Source of the DNA: Bradyrhizobium sp. Rc3b
Lineage (GTDB): Bacteria; Pseudomonadota; Alphaproteobacteria; Rhizobiales; Xanthobacteraceae
Assembly: GCF_900114915.1 (NCBI RefSeq)
Contig: NZ_FOUS01000009.1
Location: 1-64,000, forward strand
Length of the DNA: 64,000 bases
Direction: 5' to 3'
The first letter of the stretch is position 1, and every line of letters begins with the position of its first letter. The notes below the pieces were generated by a model, which ran no database searches, was not told where the DNA came from, and saw only the letters and a list, made by a program, of their open reading frames with translations. The position numbers and the translations under genes are program-made. Below are positions 23,733-31,752 of this stretch, piece by piece.

Positions 23733-25856
23733 TCATCCCTTCTGGAGCACAGCCGACAAGCCTGGACCATCGTTCAAGATCGAAAAAACCTCCCGCGGCG
23801 ACAGATGGGCAGCCGCCTGCTCGAAGCTATCGCTCGCATCGATCTTAGCGCGGCCGACCGCCAGGTTGGCGTCGATCATGTCGGGACGGGCGGCGCGAGG
23901 AGGCGGCAACTGCGCGAGGTGGAAGGCTAAGAGCGCGGCGCCTTCGCGCAGCTCCACCAAAGCGGGTTTGATGCCAATCTCCGCCACCGCGCCCAATTCG
24001 TTGGCCCGGAGCAGCACCGCAGGCGGCTCTAGGTCTTCAGGAGTGACAAACAGCTGGCTGGACGCGGGCTTGGCCGTCAGCGCTCCGATAGGAACGGCGA
24101 ACAGCAGTCCAATGATGACTGGCGACATCCACAGCAGAAGGGGCAGCGAAACGGCGTATGCGCTTGCCGCCATCGCAATGCCGCACAAGGTCGGGATGCC
24201 GTACTTCCGATAGAGCTCGCGGCGCTCCACCGTGCCGTCGTCCCGCCTTTGCGTCTGCCAGCCGGCGTCGCGGCCGGCCAGAATCTCTACGACCGCGATC
24301 GATTGAAAGATCATCATCACTGGCGCCATCAATGCGGAGACGATCACCTCCGCGAAAACTCCGGCCGAGGCACGCAACGCGCCGCCGAATTGACGTCTCA
24401 CCGAGCCTCGCATCCAAACGAGTGCAAGGCTGAGCAGCTTCGGCAAGAGCAGAAGTCCCATCGTTGCGACGAACACCCAAATGGCGAGCACGGGATCCTG
24501 GGCGGGCCAGGTCGGAAACAACGAGAAACCCTTCGGAAAATACTCCGGACGCACGAAGCGAGCCTGCAACGAGATCAGCATCCCCAGCAGCAGGAACAGC
24601 AGCCACAGAGGTGCTGTCAAATATGCCCCGATCCCCACCATAAAATGCAGGCGCGACACCCAGTGGAGACCGCGAGCAGGCACGACAGCGAGATGCTGAA
24701 GATTGCCCTGACACCAGCGTCGGTCCCGCGCCGCGAAGTCGAGCAGCGAGGGTGGTACCTCTTCGTAGCTTCCGCCGAGCGTCGGCTGCATGTAGATGCC
24801 CCATCCGGCCCGCCGCATCAGCGCAGCCTCGACGAAATCATGGCTTAGGATGTGCCCACCGAACGGCTTGCGCCCGCGCAGCTGTGGCAGCGCCGCCGCT
24901 TCGGCGAACGCCTTCACCCGGATGATCGCGTTGTGACCCCAGTAGTTGCCTTCGGAGCCGTGCCACCAGGCGACGCCGGCGGCGATCATCGGCCCGTACA
25001 GCCGGCCCGCGAATTGCTGGACGCGGCTGAACAGACTTCGCGCGTTGACGATCATCGGGAGTGTCTGGACGAGCCCGGCGCTCGGATTGCTCTCGATGGC
25101 ATGGACCAATCGGACAATGGTCTGTCCGCTCATGAGACTGTCAGCGTCGAGCACGATCATGAAGTCGTAGACGCCGCCGAACCGCGTGATCCACTCGGAG
25201 ATGTTGCCGGCCTTCCGGGCCGTGTTGTCGGCGCGGTGACGATAGTATAGCCGCGTTCCCACGGCCTGACGCAGTGCGAGCAGAGCTTTCTCTTCCGCGA
25301 CCCAGATATCCGGATCAGTGCTGTCGCTCAGAACGTACCAGTCGAACAGCTTTCCGTGCGAGGTCGTCTCCAAGGATTCAATGATCGCACGAAGCCGCGC
25401 GGCCAATCGATGCGGGTCTTCGTTATAGGTGGGAAGCAGCATGGCGGTGCGGCTTGTGATGGTCGGCAGTTCCGCGCCGGGCACCAAGGCGCCTTCGTCC
25501 CGACGATGGGCCAGCAGCACAAAAAAGCCGGCGAGTGAGGAGGTGAACGAAAACGCGACCCAAGCGAGCAAGACCAGGAAGAGCGCCAGCACCATGGCTT
25601 CGAGGACCGTGACGCCGCCGACCTCCAGCACGCGATACATCTCGTACCCGCCCGCGCCCGTGAGCACCGCCGTCGAGAGCAGAATCAGGCCGCGCCGCCC
25701 AGCCATCGTGGTGGCAATCGGCGCAGGAGCACGGTCCGAGACCGGGTTCTTTCCGAGGTCGCCAGGAGCCATCGGAAGCGGCGACTCGCGCGGCAGCAGG
25801 CGTTGGTTCGTGATATCGCCCCCTGTCGCTCGCGTGGCTCGGCTCAGGGTGCCCAT
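23733..25856 (-). CDS. opgH: Glucans biosynthesis glucosyltransferase H
   Basis: A 707-residue inner-membrane GT2 enzyme that builds the beta-glucan backbone of periplasmic glucans from UDP-glucose. N-terminal membrane helices are followed by the catalytic domain with MLLPTYNEDP, the D-x-D-type VLDADSLMSG, SHDFVEAALMRRAGW and the RRWCQGNLQH motif (Q-x-x-R-W equivalent), then a cluster of C-terminal membrane helices. The ATG at 25856 overlaps the opgG stop by 13 nt, as expected for a translationally coupled opgGH pair. An earlier in-frame start at 25958 would lie deep inside opgG. The family usually has about 700-850 residues. Confidence 0.9.
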   Translation of the reverse strand: MGTLSRATRATGGDITNQRLLPRESPLPMAPGDLGKNPVSDRAPAPIATTMAGRRGLILLSTAVLTGAGGYEMYRVLEVGGVTVLEAMVLALFLVLLAWVAFSFTSSLAGFFVLLAHRRDEGALVPGAELPTITSRTAMLLPTYNEDPHRLAARLRAIIESLETTSHGKLFDWYVLSDSTDPDIWVAEEKALLALRQAVGTRLYYRHRADNTARKAGNISEWITRFGGVYDFMIVLDADSLMSGQTIVRLVHAIESNPSAGLVQTLPMIVNARSLFSRVQQFAGRLYGPMIAAGVAWWHGSEGNYWGHNAIIRVKAFAEAAALPQLRGRKPFGGHILSHDFVEAALMRRAGWGIYMQPTLGGSYEEVPPSLLDFAARDRRWCQGNLQHLAVVPARGLHWVSRLHFMVGIGAYLTAPLWLLFLLLGMLISLQARFVRPEYFPKGFSLFPTWPAQDPVLAIWVFVATMGLLLLPKLLSLALVWMRGSVRRQFGGALRASAGVFAEVIVSALMAPVMMIFQSIAVVEILAGRDAGWQTQRRDDGTVERRELYRKYGIPTLCGIAMAASAYAVSLPLLLWMSPVIIGLLFAVPIGALTAKPASSQLFVTPEDLEPPAVLLRANELGAVAEIGIKPALVELREGAALLAFHLAQLPPPRAARPDMIDANLAVGRAKIDASDSFEQAAAHLSPREVFSILNDGPGLSAVLQKG

Positions 25857-27355
25857 CGGTAGACCCAGACTTCGGACAAGGGCTTGTCGCCCTCGGTCAG
25901 AAACGCCCGCAGTTCGATCGGCTCTCCTTTCACTTGGCACTGGAAGCTCAGCCGCCATCCACCCGTATAGGGGTTGGGCTGCGTGACGATGTTCTTCACC
26001 TCGGACTTCTCAGCCTTCACCACGCCTTTGACGCCGGCAGGATCGATGCCCTTCAGATTCTCACCGACCAGGTCGAGGACGAAGAGGCGCGTGTCCTCGC
26101 CCCTCGCCCCTATCCCGCTTCGCGTGAAGCGGGCGAGCGAATGCGCCTTCGGGCTATCCGGCCCCCAATGCAGTCGATAGGTGTAGTTGTGTTCGCCCTT
26201 GGCCTGAAGCGGGTTCTTTGGCCACCAGAATGCGGCGATGTTGTCGTGGACCTCTTCCTTGGTCGGGATCTCGAACAGCATGACGCCGCCCTCGCCCCAA
26301 TCCCCGATCGGCTCCATCCAGAGACTCGGGCGTTTTTCGAAGCTGGACTCGATGTCCTGATAAGCGAAGAAATTTCGCTCCCGCTGCATCAGCCCGAATC
26401 CGCGGGGATTGAGATCCTTAAAGGTGCTGATCTGCAGATCGCGGGGGTTGCTTAGCGGCCGCCAGAGGCTTTCGCCCTTCCCATTGAAGATCGCAAGGCC
26501 GTCGGAATCGTGGACCGATGGCCGGAAGTCGTCGATGTCGTTGCGGTCGTTCGGACCGTAGAAGAACATGCTGGTCATGGGCGCGAGCCCGGCCCGCTGA
26601 ACTTCGACGCGCGGGTAGACCGACATTTCGACGTCGAACACAGTGGTTTCGCCCGGCCGCACGGTGAAGCGGTAGCTCGCCGCGCAACTTTTGCTATCGA
26701 GCAAGGCATGGACGACCATCGAGGTCGCGCCCGGCGCCGGCCGCTCGAGCCAGAACGCCTTGAACAGTGGAAATTCCTCCCCCTTGGCTTCGCCGGTATC
26801 GATCGAAAGTCCTCGGGCGGAGAGCCCGTACGTCTGCCCCTTGGCCACGGCTCGGAAATAGCTCGCGCCCAGGAAGACGCAAACCTCGTCGTAATAGTCG
26901 GCGCGATTCAAGGGCGCGTGGATGCGGAAGCCAGCGAACCCGAGGTCAGCCTCCTCGAACGCCGGGACCTTCTCGCCAAATGAAAAGTCTTCCTTGCGGT
27001 ACTTGAGTTCGGTGGCCCTTCCGTCCACGACCTCGAAGATGGTCACCCGGTTTTTGTAGAAGAAGCCGCGATGGAAGAACTGCGCTTCGAACGGAAGTTT
27101 CTTACCGCGCCAGAGCGCGCGTTCGGGCAGGAAACGGATGGAACGGTACTGATCGTAATCGAGATCCTTCAAGCCGCTCGGCAGCTTCTCGTCCGGCGCC
27201 TCGTGGGGTTTGCCCGCCAGCATACGGGCGAGGTCCCTCACGGTGGAGGGACCGAACGCGCCCTCCGGCAGGCCAGCAGCAGCGAAACTGCTCCGCGAAG
27301 CGAGCAACAACGCCGGCAGCAACGCCGACCCTCGAACAAGCTGGCGTCGGTTCAC
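25844..27355 (-). CDS. opgG: Periplasmic glucan biosynthesis protein OpgG/OpgD
   Basis: A 503-residue periplasmic protein needed for osmoregulated glucan assembly, acting with the membrane transferase encoded directly downstream. A GTG start after GGAGAACCC was used. The N-terminus MNRRQLVRGSALLPALLL has twin arginines before the hydrophobic core, so export may be by Tat as for OpgD rather than Sec. The MdoG domain shows YDQYRSIRF, FHRGFFYKNRV, DYYDEVCVFLGASYFRA, NDRNDIDDFRPSVHDSDGL and an end in EVWVYRW. The 13-nt overlap with opgH indicates one operon. Confidence 0.92.
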   Translation of the reverse strand: MNRRQLVRGSALLPALLLASRSSFAAAGLPEGAFGPSTVRDLARMLAGKPHEAPDEKLPSGLKDLDYDQYRSIRFLPERALWRGKKLPFEAQFFHRGFFYKNRVTIFEVVDGRATELKYRKEDFSFGEKVPAFEEADLGFAGFRIHAPLNRADYYDEVCVFLGASYFRAVAKGQTYGLSARGLSIDTGEAKGEEFPLFKAFWLERPAPGATSMVVHALLDSKSCAASYRFTVRPGETTVFDVEMSVYPRVEVQRAGLAPMTSMFFYGPNDRNDIDDFRPSVHDSDGLAIFNGKGESLWRPLSNPRDLQISTFKDLNPRGFGLMQRERNFFAYQDIESSFEKRPSLWMEPIGDWGEGGVMLFEIPTKEEVHDNIAAFWWPKNPLQAKGEHNYTYRLHWGPDSPKAHSLARFTRSGIGARGEDTRLFVLDLVGENLKGIDPAGVKGVVKAEKSEVKNIVTQPNPYTGGWRLSFQCQVKGEPIELRAFLTEGDKPLSEVWVYRWAP

Positions 27356-27772
27356 GGGTTCTCCTACTCGCTACTGCTGTCGCGGCCAAGCAACGGCCAC
27401 CGCGCCCGCGAGTTCCACCCGACCGGCCATCCCTGGCGGGAAGCTGCCCAATCACGGGCAACCGCCGGAAGCCGGGGTTCCGGGTGCCTTAAAACGAGCT
27501 CCTTGATCAAGTTCAACGGCTGCGCGCCGCGATCGCGCGGGGTCAATTACCGCCAGAAACGGGGCTCGCGCATGCGTTCGCGATTTGCCCGGTCTCTTGG
27601 TCCTTGACTTCCGACGCGATCGCGCAGTCTGGCGTGAGGGCTGTCCACGGTAACAATGGCTGATGGCAGCCCCAACGGTAAGAGGGACAGAGGCCGTTGA
27701 GCCTGTAGTGGATCGATAACGGGCGCGGAACTGGCCGATTGCCAAGTTTCCAGTGCCATTCATCAACGTCTG

Positions 27773-27849
27773 ATCAAGCTGCCTTGGCCCCCCCTGCCAG
27801 CTTGATTAGGCCCCAGCTCCACGCACCTCTGGAGTTGGGGCTTTTTTTT
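27773..27849 (+). ncRNA. Candidate sRNA 3' part: two hairpins plus intrinsic terminator
   Basis: ATCAAGCTG pairs perfectly with CAGCTTGAT around a C-rich loop (CCTTGGCCCCCCCTGC). Five nt later CCCCAGCTCCA pairs with TGGAGTTGGGG, then eight Ts follow (27842-27849). No plus-strand ORF ends here: the nearest genes upstream are opgGH on the other strand. A small RNA ending at about 27849 is the simplest reading. Its 5' end and promoter are not visible. Confidence 0.45.
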
Positions 27850-27971
27850 AACCGAGACTAGCGCGCACCTGTTCGAATGGATCCCTTCGCCAACTTGCAG
27901 GCACCAAAGTTAGGTCAACCGCGATCCTGAGCGGACATGTCGTTTCTGCTCCCCTTTCGGCGAACGCCTCT

Positions 27972-28020
27972 GACCTTCACGGTGATGCCCGCTGAGCGCC
28001 GCTTGACCCATTGCAGACAT
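27972..28020. repeat. Dispersed intergenic repeat, copy B
   Basis: GACCTTCACGGTGATGCCCG, TGAGCGCCGCTTG and ACCCATTGCAGACAT align block by block with 5851-5901, with a few substitutions and a 1-2 base gap. Confidence 0.6.
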
Positions 28021-28108
28021 GCTCCCCTGTCATCCTAAGGGAGTGGACGATGTGTACACTTTAGCACACTTTAAGGCAGCGGCCCATTCGGAGGAGTAGG
28101 CTCTTCTC

Positions 28109-28261
28109 ATGGAAAGAGAACTTCGCCGCCTCGAACGGGACGCCCGTCATCAAGCAGCTCTGTCTGCTGACGAGCGCACAAGGGCTGCACTACTAGAAAT
28201 CGCTGAAGAATACCGTTTGCGCGCGGAATTCTTGGAATCGGGGAACCGCCAGCCGGGTTGA
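28109..28261 (+). CDS. Small coiled-coil hypothetical protein
   Basis: A 50-residue protein, nearly all one charged helix: MERELRRLERDARHQAAL, then ERTRAALLEIAEEYRLRAEFLE. A GGAGGAG site lies upstream with somewhat long spacing. Composition and layout resemble the other short rhizobial helical proteins here. Unknown function. Confidence 0.5.
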   Translation: MERELRRLERDARHQAALSADERTRAALLEIAEEYRLRAEFLESGNRQPG

Positions 28262-28372
28262 CTCCCCCGCGCCTGAACAACACTATCTGCCATCATCGCC
28301 CGGTCCGTGGCTTCAATCGGTGACTGAGAGACCCGTTGTGCTCCCGCCTACTCAGATAGGGAGCGGAGGGTC

Positions 28373-28600
28373 ATGCCGATTTCACGCATGGTTACGAACA
28401 TCGATCTCACCGGCGAACAACAACACGTTCTTGAACTGGCCTTCAACCACGCCCTCCGCAAGTTGGAATTGGTAGATCGAAGAGATCCGCTCTGTGATCT
28501 CCTCGCCAAGAGGATGATCGAAATTCATATGCGCGGCGTTACTAATGCGGTAGCTTTGGCCGAAATCACCGTTCGAGAAATCAGAGCGTCGAAACAGTAG
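28373..28600 (+). CDS. Small conserved rhizobial protein (DRRDPLCDLLAKRMIEI type, copy 2)
   Basis: A 75-residue paralogue of the protein at 11836, sharing the LAFNHALRKLELVDRRDPL and AKRMIEI..RG pattern. A GGAGGGTC site directly precedes the ATG. A second in-frame ATG five codons on is also possible. It is helical and soluble, with unknown function. Confidence 0.75.
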   Translation: MPISRMVTNIDLTGEQQHVLELAFNHALRKLELVDRRDPLCDLLAKRMIEIHMRGVTNAVALAEITVREIRASKQ

Positions 28601-28738
28601 GAACTCTTGGCCCGCGGCTCAGATTGGCCACCTCCCTGGGGCCAAGCGCACGTCAGTCAACGTATCTCGTCTCGGTTAGATCGGCCTTGTAACGTGACGC
28701 CCGCATTAGCGCGGGTAGCCTCGCTCTATGAGCGAAAC

Positions 28739-28906
28739 ATGAGCAACCTCCTCGAACGAGCCGACGAAGCCATTGCTGAGAGCCGAAGGCTGCAAAGGCA
28801 GAACCAGTCCCTCATTGCAGAGAGCCGTTACTGGTTTCAGCACCTCTATTGGTCGCTCGAGCGGGTGAAGGTCCACCCCCAAAGTAGTCCTGAGAGGACC
28901 GAGTGA
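28739..28906 (+). CDS. Small coiled-coil hypothetical protein
   Basis: A 55-residue protein, MSNLLERADEAIAESRRLQRQ followed by a helix rich in Arg, Gln and aromatic residues (YWFQHLYWSLERV). The start is the ATG at 28739, inside a longer open frame with no good upstream start. A small hairpin (CCCGC-ATTAGC-GCGGG) lies just upstream. Unknown function. Confidence 0.45.
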   Translation: MSNLLERADEAIAESRRLQRQNQSLIAESRYWFQHLYWSLERVKVHPQSSPERTE

Positions 28907-29064
28907 AGGTCCGCTTGTGGCCCTGAGCCGAACAACGAACGCGCCGTCGCCACGTCGGCTGTTTGAGGGAGACCTGACCTTGCGCGAGTGCTGAGCATCT
29001 TTTGACCCCAGCCGTCCTGCGCCACGCTCTGCGCCTCATCGTCCTCTAGCTTGATGAGGAACGA

Positions 29065-29826
29065 ATGAACCGGCGGGAGTTCATAGCGGGCACCGCGGCA
29101 ATACTCGTTTCGCCAAGGCGTTCGGGGGCGCAGGGGATACCTCGGCGAATTGGTTTCCTCGGCGCTTGGGCGGATGAGCCGGCTCGCGATCCAGCTCACG
29201 CCGCATGGCTCAGGGGCTTGCGCGAGAAGGGCTGGATCGAGGGCAAGAACCTGCTTGTCGGATATCGTTATGCCCGGGATCGACTGCCAGCTTTAGCCGC
29301 CGAATTGATCGCTCTAGCTCCCGATCTGCGCGAACTGGTCCCTGGCGCCTCGAAGGTTGCGATCCTAGTCAATCCGGATAACCCCATGCACCAGTTGGCA
29401 TTAGCCGAGGAGATACCCCGCACAGCGCAAGAGTTAGGCATGGCTCTGCCGATTGTCGAGGCAACCAAGGCCGAAGAACTCGACACCGCCTTTGCCTCGG
29501 CCTCCGCCCAGCGCGCCGTTGCAATCATTGTCCTTGGCGATTATTTGACTGTTTTCGAGTCTCCGCGAGTGATCGCACTTGCGGCCGAACATCAACTGCC
29601 CGCGATTCATCTCTTTCGGCAATTCGCCAAGGGCGGATTGGTCGTCTACGGTCCTGATTTAGCCGACATCTGGCGTCGTGCAGGCAGCTATTTCGATAAG
29701 ATCCTCAAAGGCACCAAGTCTGCCGATCTGCCGGTAGAGCAGCCAACCAAACTCGAACTCGTAATCAACATGAAGACTGCCAAGGCTCTTGGCCTCACTG
29801 TGCCGCCCTCGCTAGGCGTATCACGG
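29065..29826 (+). pseudogene. ABC_sub_bind periplasmic protein with internal deletion and lost C-terminus
   Basis: It begins MNRREFIAGTAAILVSPRRSGA, a Tat/Sec-type signal, and runs through lobe one to AELIALAPDL. There it jumps directly to RELVPGASKVAILVNPDNP: about 70-80 residues normally between these points (the PIVF..DPVG..LA.PGGN.TG part) are missing in frame. It continues normally to ALGLTVPPSL and then loses the expected LARADEVIE end. The open frame runs on to 30114 as meaningless antisense of the cytochrome gene. The loss lies only about 45 bp from the end of the xox/cox array. Confidence 0.8.
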
Positions 29827-29863
29827 AACAAGTTTGCAGAGCGGGATGTGGAGTTCATATGGT

Positions 29864-30241
29864 CTACTTCAGCGTATAGAGAAACGCGGCGATATCGCGC
29901 GCGTCCTTCTGCGAGATTCCCATTTTCGGCATGGCGTTGCCGGGCAACGCACGCTGCGGATCTTCGATCCAGTCAGCCATGTTGTCCGGCGAGTTCTGGA
30001 TATAGCCGGCGATGTAGGTGCGCGTGCCGATCCGGTGCAGAGGCGGGCCGACATTGCCGTCGGCACCAGCAATGCCGGGAATGTCATGACAGGTGCCGCA
30101 TTGATATTGCTTGACGAGGTCGCTGCCTCGGCGCGCATCCCCGGTGAAATTATCGGGGCCGGCGGCCTTGCCCGGCTCGCAGGCAGCGGCAGTCACGGCG
30201 AGCAGCGCGACGATTAGCAATTGTGTCGTTGGACGGACCAT
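29864..30241 (-). CDS. Small c-type cytochrome lipoprotein
   Basis: A 125-residue class I cytochrome c. A signal peptide with a lipobox-like end (LLAVTAAAC, Cys21) suggests anchoring to a membrane. One heme site, CGTCH, occupies about residues 48-52, with likely Met axial ligand in GNAMPKMGIS near 105. It is the last gene of the xox/cox array, 18 bp after xoxG, so it is probably an electron carrier between the dehydrogenase and the oxidase. Confidence 0.88.
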   Translation of the reverse strand: MVRPTTQLLIVALLAVTAAACEPGKAAGPDNFTGDARRGSDLVKQYQCGTCHDIPGIAGADGNVGPPLHRIGTRTYIAGYIQNSPDNMADWIEDPQRALPGNAMPKMGISQKDARDIAAFLYTLK

Positions 30242-30259
30242 CGGCTGCTCTGCACTCCA

Positions 30260-30898
30260 TCAGGGCTTTTGGCCGAAGTTGAAGGTCTTGGTGGCAGACC
30301 ATGGATCGGTCGTCGAGACCTGCTCGCTCGGGACCTGCTCCACCTCAGGCGACAGGGGATTTGCCGAGAAAGTGCGGCCCCATTGCCGGCTTGGGTCGTT
30401 GCTGATCTTGCCGATATAGGTCACGAGGTCCCAGATCACGCTGTCGGGCAGCACGCCGCCCCACGCCGGCATGCCATTGGGCCGACCCTGATAGATCGAC
30501 AGATAGATGTTCTCGGGCTGAGAGCCGTATGTGAAGAGGTTGTTGCTCAGCGCCGGTCCCATGCCGCCGCCGCCATTCGGAGCATGGCAGCCGACGCAAT
30601 TGAAATTGACGAAATAGGTCATCCCGCGCTGCTCGGCATTGGGGTCGCCCTGGACCGGGTTCTTGATCACAGGCGGATCCGGCTGTGCGCCCGGGAACAA
30701 CGTGGTCACGGGGACCTGCATGAATACACTCGGCCTGCCGTTGCCAACGCTGCCGCCGAAGTTCGGCCGCGGCGCCAGCGTCGGCATCTGCGCCTCCTGG
30801 GATTGCGGCAGGGTCTGCTGGGCGAGCACTGCGGTGTTCGGCACCACCGCCAGTATTAGCGATAACGCGCTCGCGCGCAGTGGTAAAGCAGACATCAC
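30260..30898 (-). CDS. xoxG: Cytochrome c of the methanol dehydrogenase system (XoxG-like)
   Basis: A 212-residue periplasmic cytochrome c that would take electrons from the adjacent PQQ dehydrogenase. A signal peptide (cleavage near VLAQQT) precedes a single heme motif CVGCH (about residues 100-104). The Met ligand is probably in PNGMPAWGG, as is usual for cL-type cytochromes. A GTG start (or the ATG one codon on) overlaps the xoxJ stop by 4 nt. The assignment is based on heme type, length and its place behind xoxF-xoxJ. Confidence 0.8.
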   Translation of the reverse strand: MMSALPLRASALSLILAVVPNTAVLAQQTLPQSQEAQMPTLAPRPNFGGSVGNGRPSVFMQVPVTTLFPGAQPDPPVIKNPVQGDPNAEQRGMTYFVNFNCVGCHAPNGGGGMGPALSNNLFTYGSQPENIYLSIYQGRPNGMPAWGGVLPDSVIWDLVTYIGKISNDPSRQWGRTFSANPLSPEVEQVPSEQVSTTDPWSATKTFNFGQKP

Positions 30899-31752
30899 TC
30901 GTGTCCTCCCGAGGCCGACACGCGCTCGTCGAACAGAGGTACGCCGTAGCTCCGCAACAGTGCAGCAATGTCGGATCGATGTGCGTCGATGAACGCGTTC
31001 AGCTGGTCGCGCAGTGCGTGGTCGCCCTTGCGAACGCCCATCGAAATGGCGAACTGGAATTGTTGAGGTGCGAAGCGTTCGCCGTCCCGGATCGGGGCGA
31101 CCGACAGCGGCACCTTGGAATGCGCGGCGAAATAGCCGCCCAGCGGACCCCAGGCGGCGGCGACGTCGATCTCGCCGCGTTCGACCGCCTCGATCAGGCG
31201 CGCAGGCGGATCGGCCTGACGATAATCGCCATAGATCGGGTATCCCCGGACATTGTCGACGATTCCGAGCTGGCCAAGCGCCTGCGCCGGCGGCGGGTTG
31301 TTGCCGTCGTCGCCGACAAGATGGACGCCGATCGTCAGACGATGCAGGCGGGGATCGAGCAGGGACGAGAGATCGAGATGCTCGTCCTGGCGGCTCACGA
31401 AAACATAGGTCGAGCGATAATAGGGCTTTGTGGTCTCCACAAGCTCATAGCCGGCCGGCACGCCCATCACGACGTCGCATTTGTCGGACTTGAGCGTGTT
31501 GCGGACGAAACCGCGACGCTGTGCCCACCAGGTGTAGGATACCGACCGCCCCAACGCTTCAGCCACCATCGAGGCGAGCTTGTTCTCGAAGCCCGCATCC
31601 GTGTTGTTGGAAAATGGCAGATTATTCGGATCGGCGCAGACACGAAGCTCGCCATTCGGCGCGGCAGATGCCGGCGAGGCGATCCCGATCAAGCCGGCGA
31701 GGGCAAGAGCGAGAGCAACAGTGAGGGCGGCCCATTCACTGCTGAGGCGCAT
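30895..31752 (-). CDS. xoxJ: XoxJ/MoxJ-like periplasmic solute-binding protein
   Basis: A 285-residue periplasmic protein of the extracellular solute-binding family 3 fold. A signal peptide (MRLSSEWAALTVALALALAG to ASPASAA) is followed by ELRVCADPNNLPFSNNTDAGFENKLA, the MoxJ/XoxJ opening, and then KSDKCDVVMGVPAGYE, TKPYYRSTYVFV and DVAAAWGPLGGYFA. XoxJ proteins are required for active lanthanide methanol dehydrogenase, perhaps by binding the apoenzyme. The ATG at 31752 overlaps the xoxF end by 17 nt. The longer upstream frame is antisense-type noise inside xoxF. Confidence 0.85.
   Translation of the reverse strand: MRLSSEWAALTVALALALAGLIGIASPASAAPNGELRVCADPNNLPFSNNTDAGFENKLASMVAEALGRSVSYTWWAQRRGFVRNTLKSDKCDVVMGVPAGYELVETTKPYYRSTYVFVSRQDEHLDLSSLLDPRLHRLTIGVHLVGDDGNNPPPAQALGQLGIVDNVRGYPIYGDYRQADPPARLIEAVERGEIDVAAAWGPLGGYFAAHSKVPLSVAPIRDGERFAPQQFQFAISMGVRKGDHALRDQLNAFIDAHRSDIAALLRSYGVPLFDERVSASGGHE

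Larger units (their letters stand above)
27356..28108. other. Intergenic region with hairpins and a repeat
   Basis: No protein gene is recognised in 753 bp. The left end must hold the opgGH promoter on the minus strand. The middle carries two stacked hairpins with a T-run (27773-27849), and 27972-28020 is a dispersed repeat copy. Confidence 0.5.

Noticed and set aside
24037..24804. 255-residue minus-strand frame inside opgH
   Set aside because: Out-of-frame shadow of opgH, which has intact glycosyltransferase motifs.
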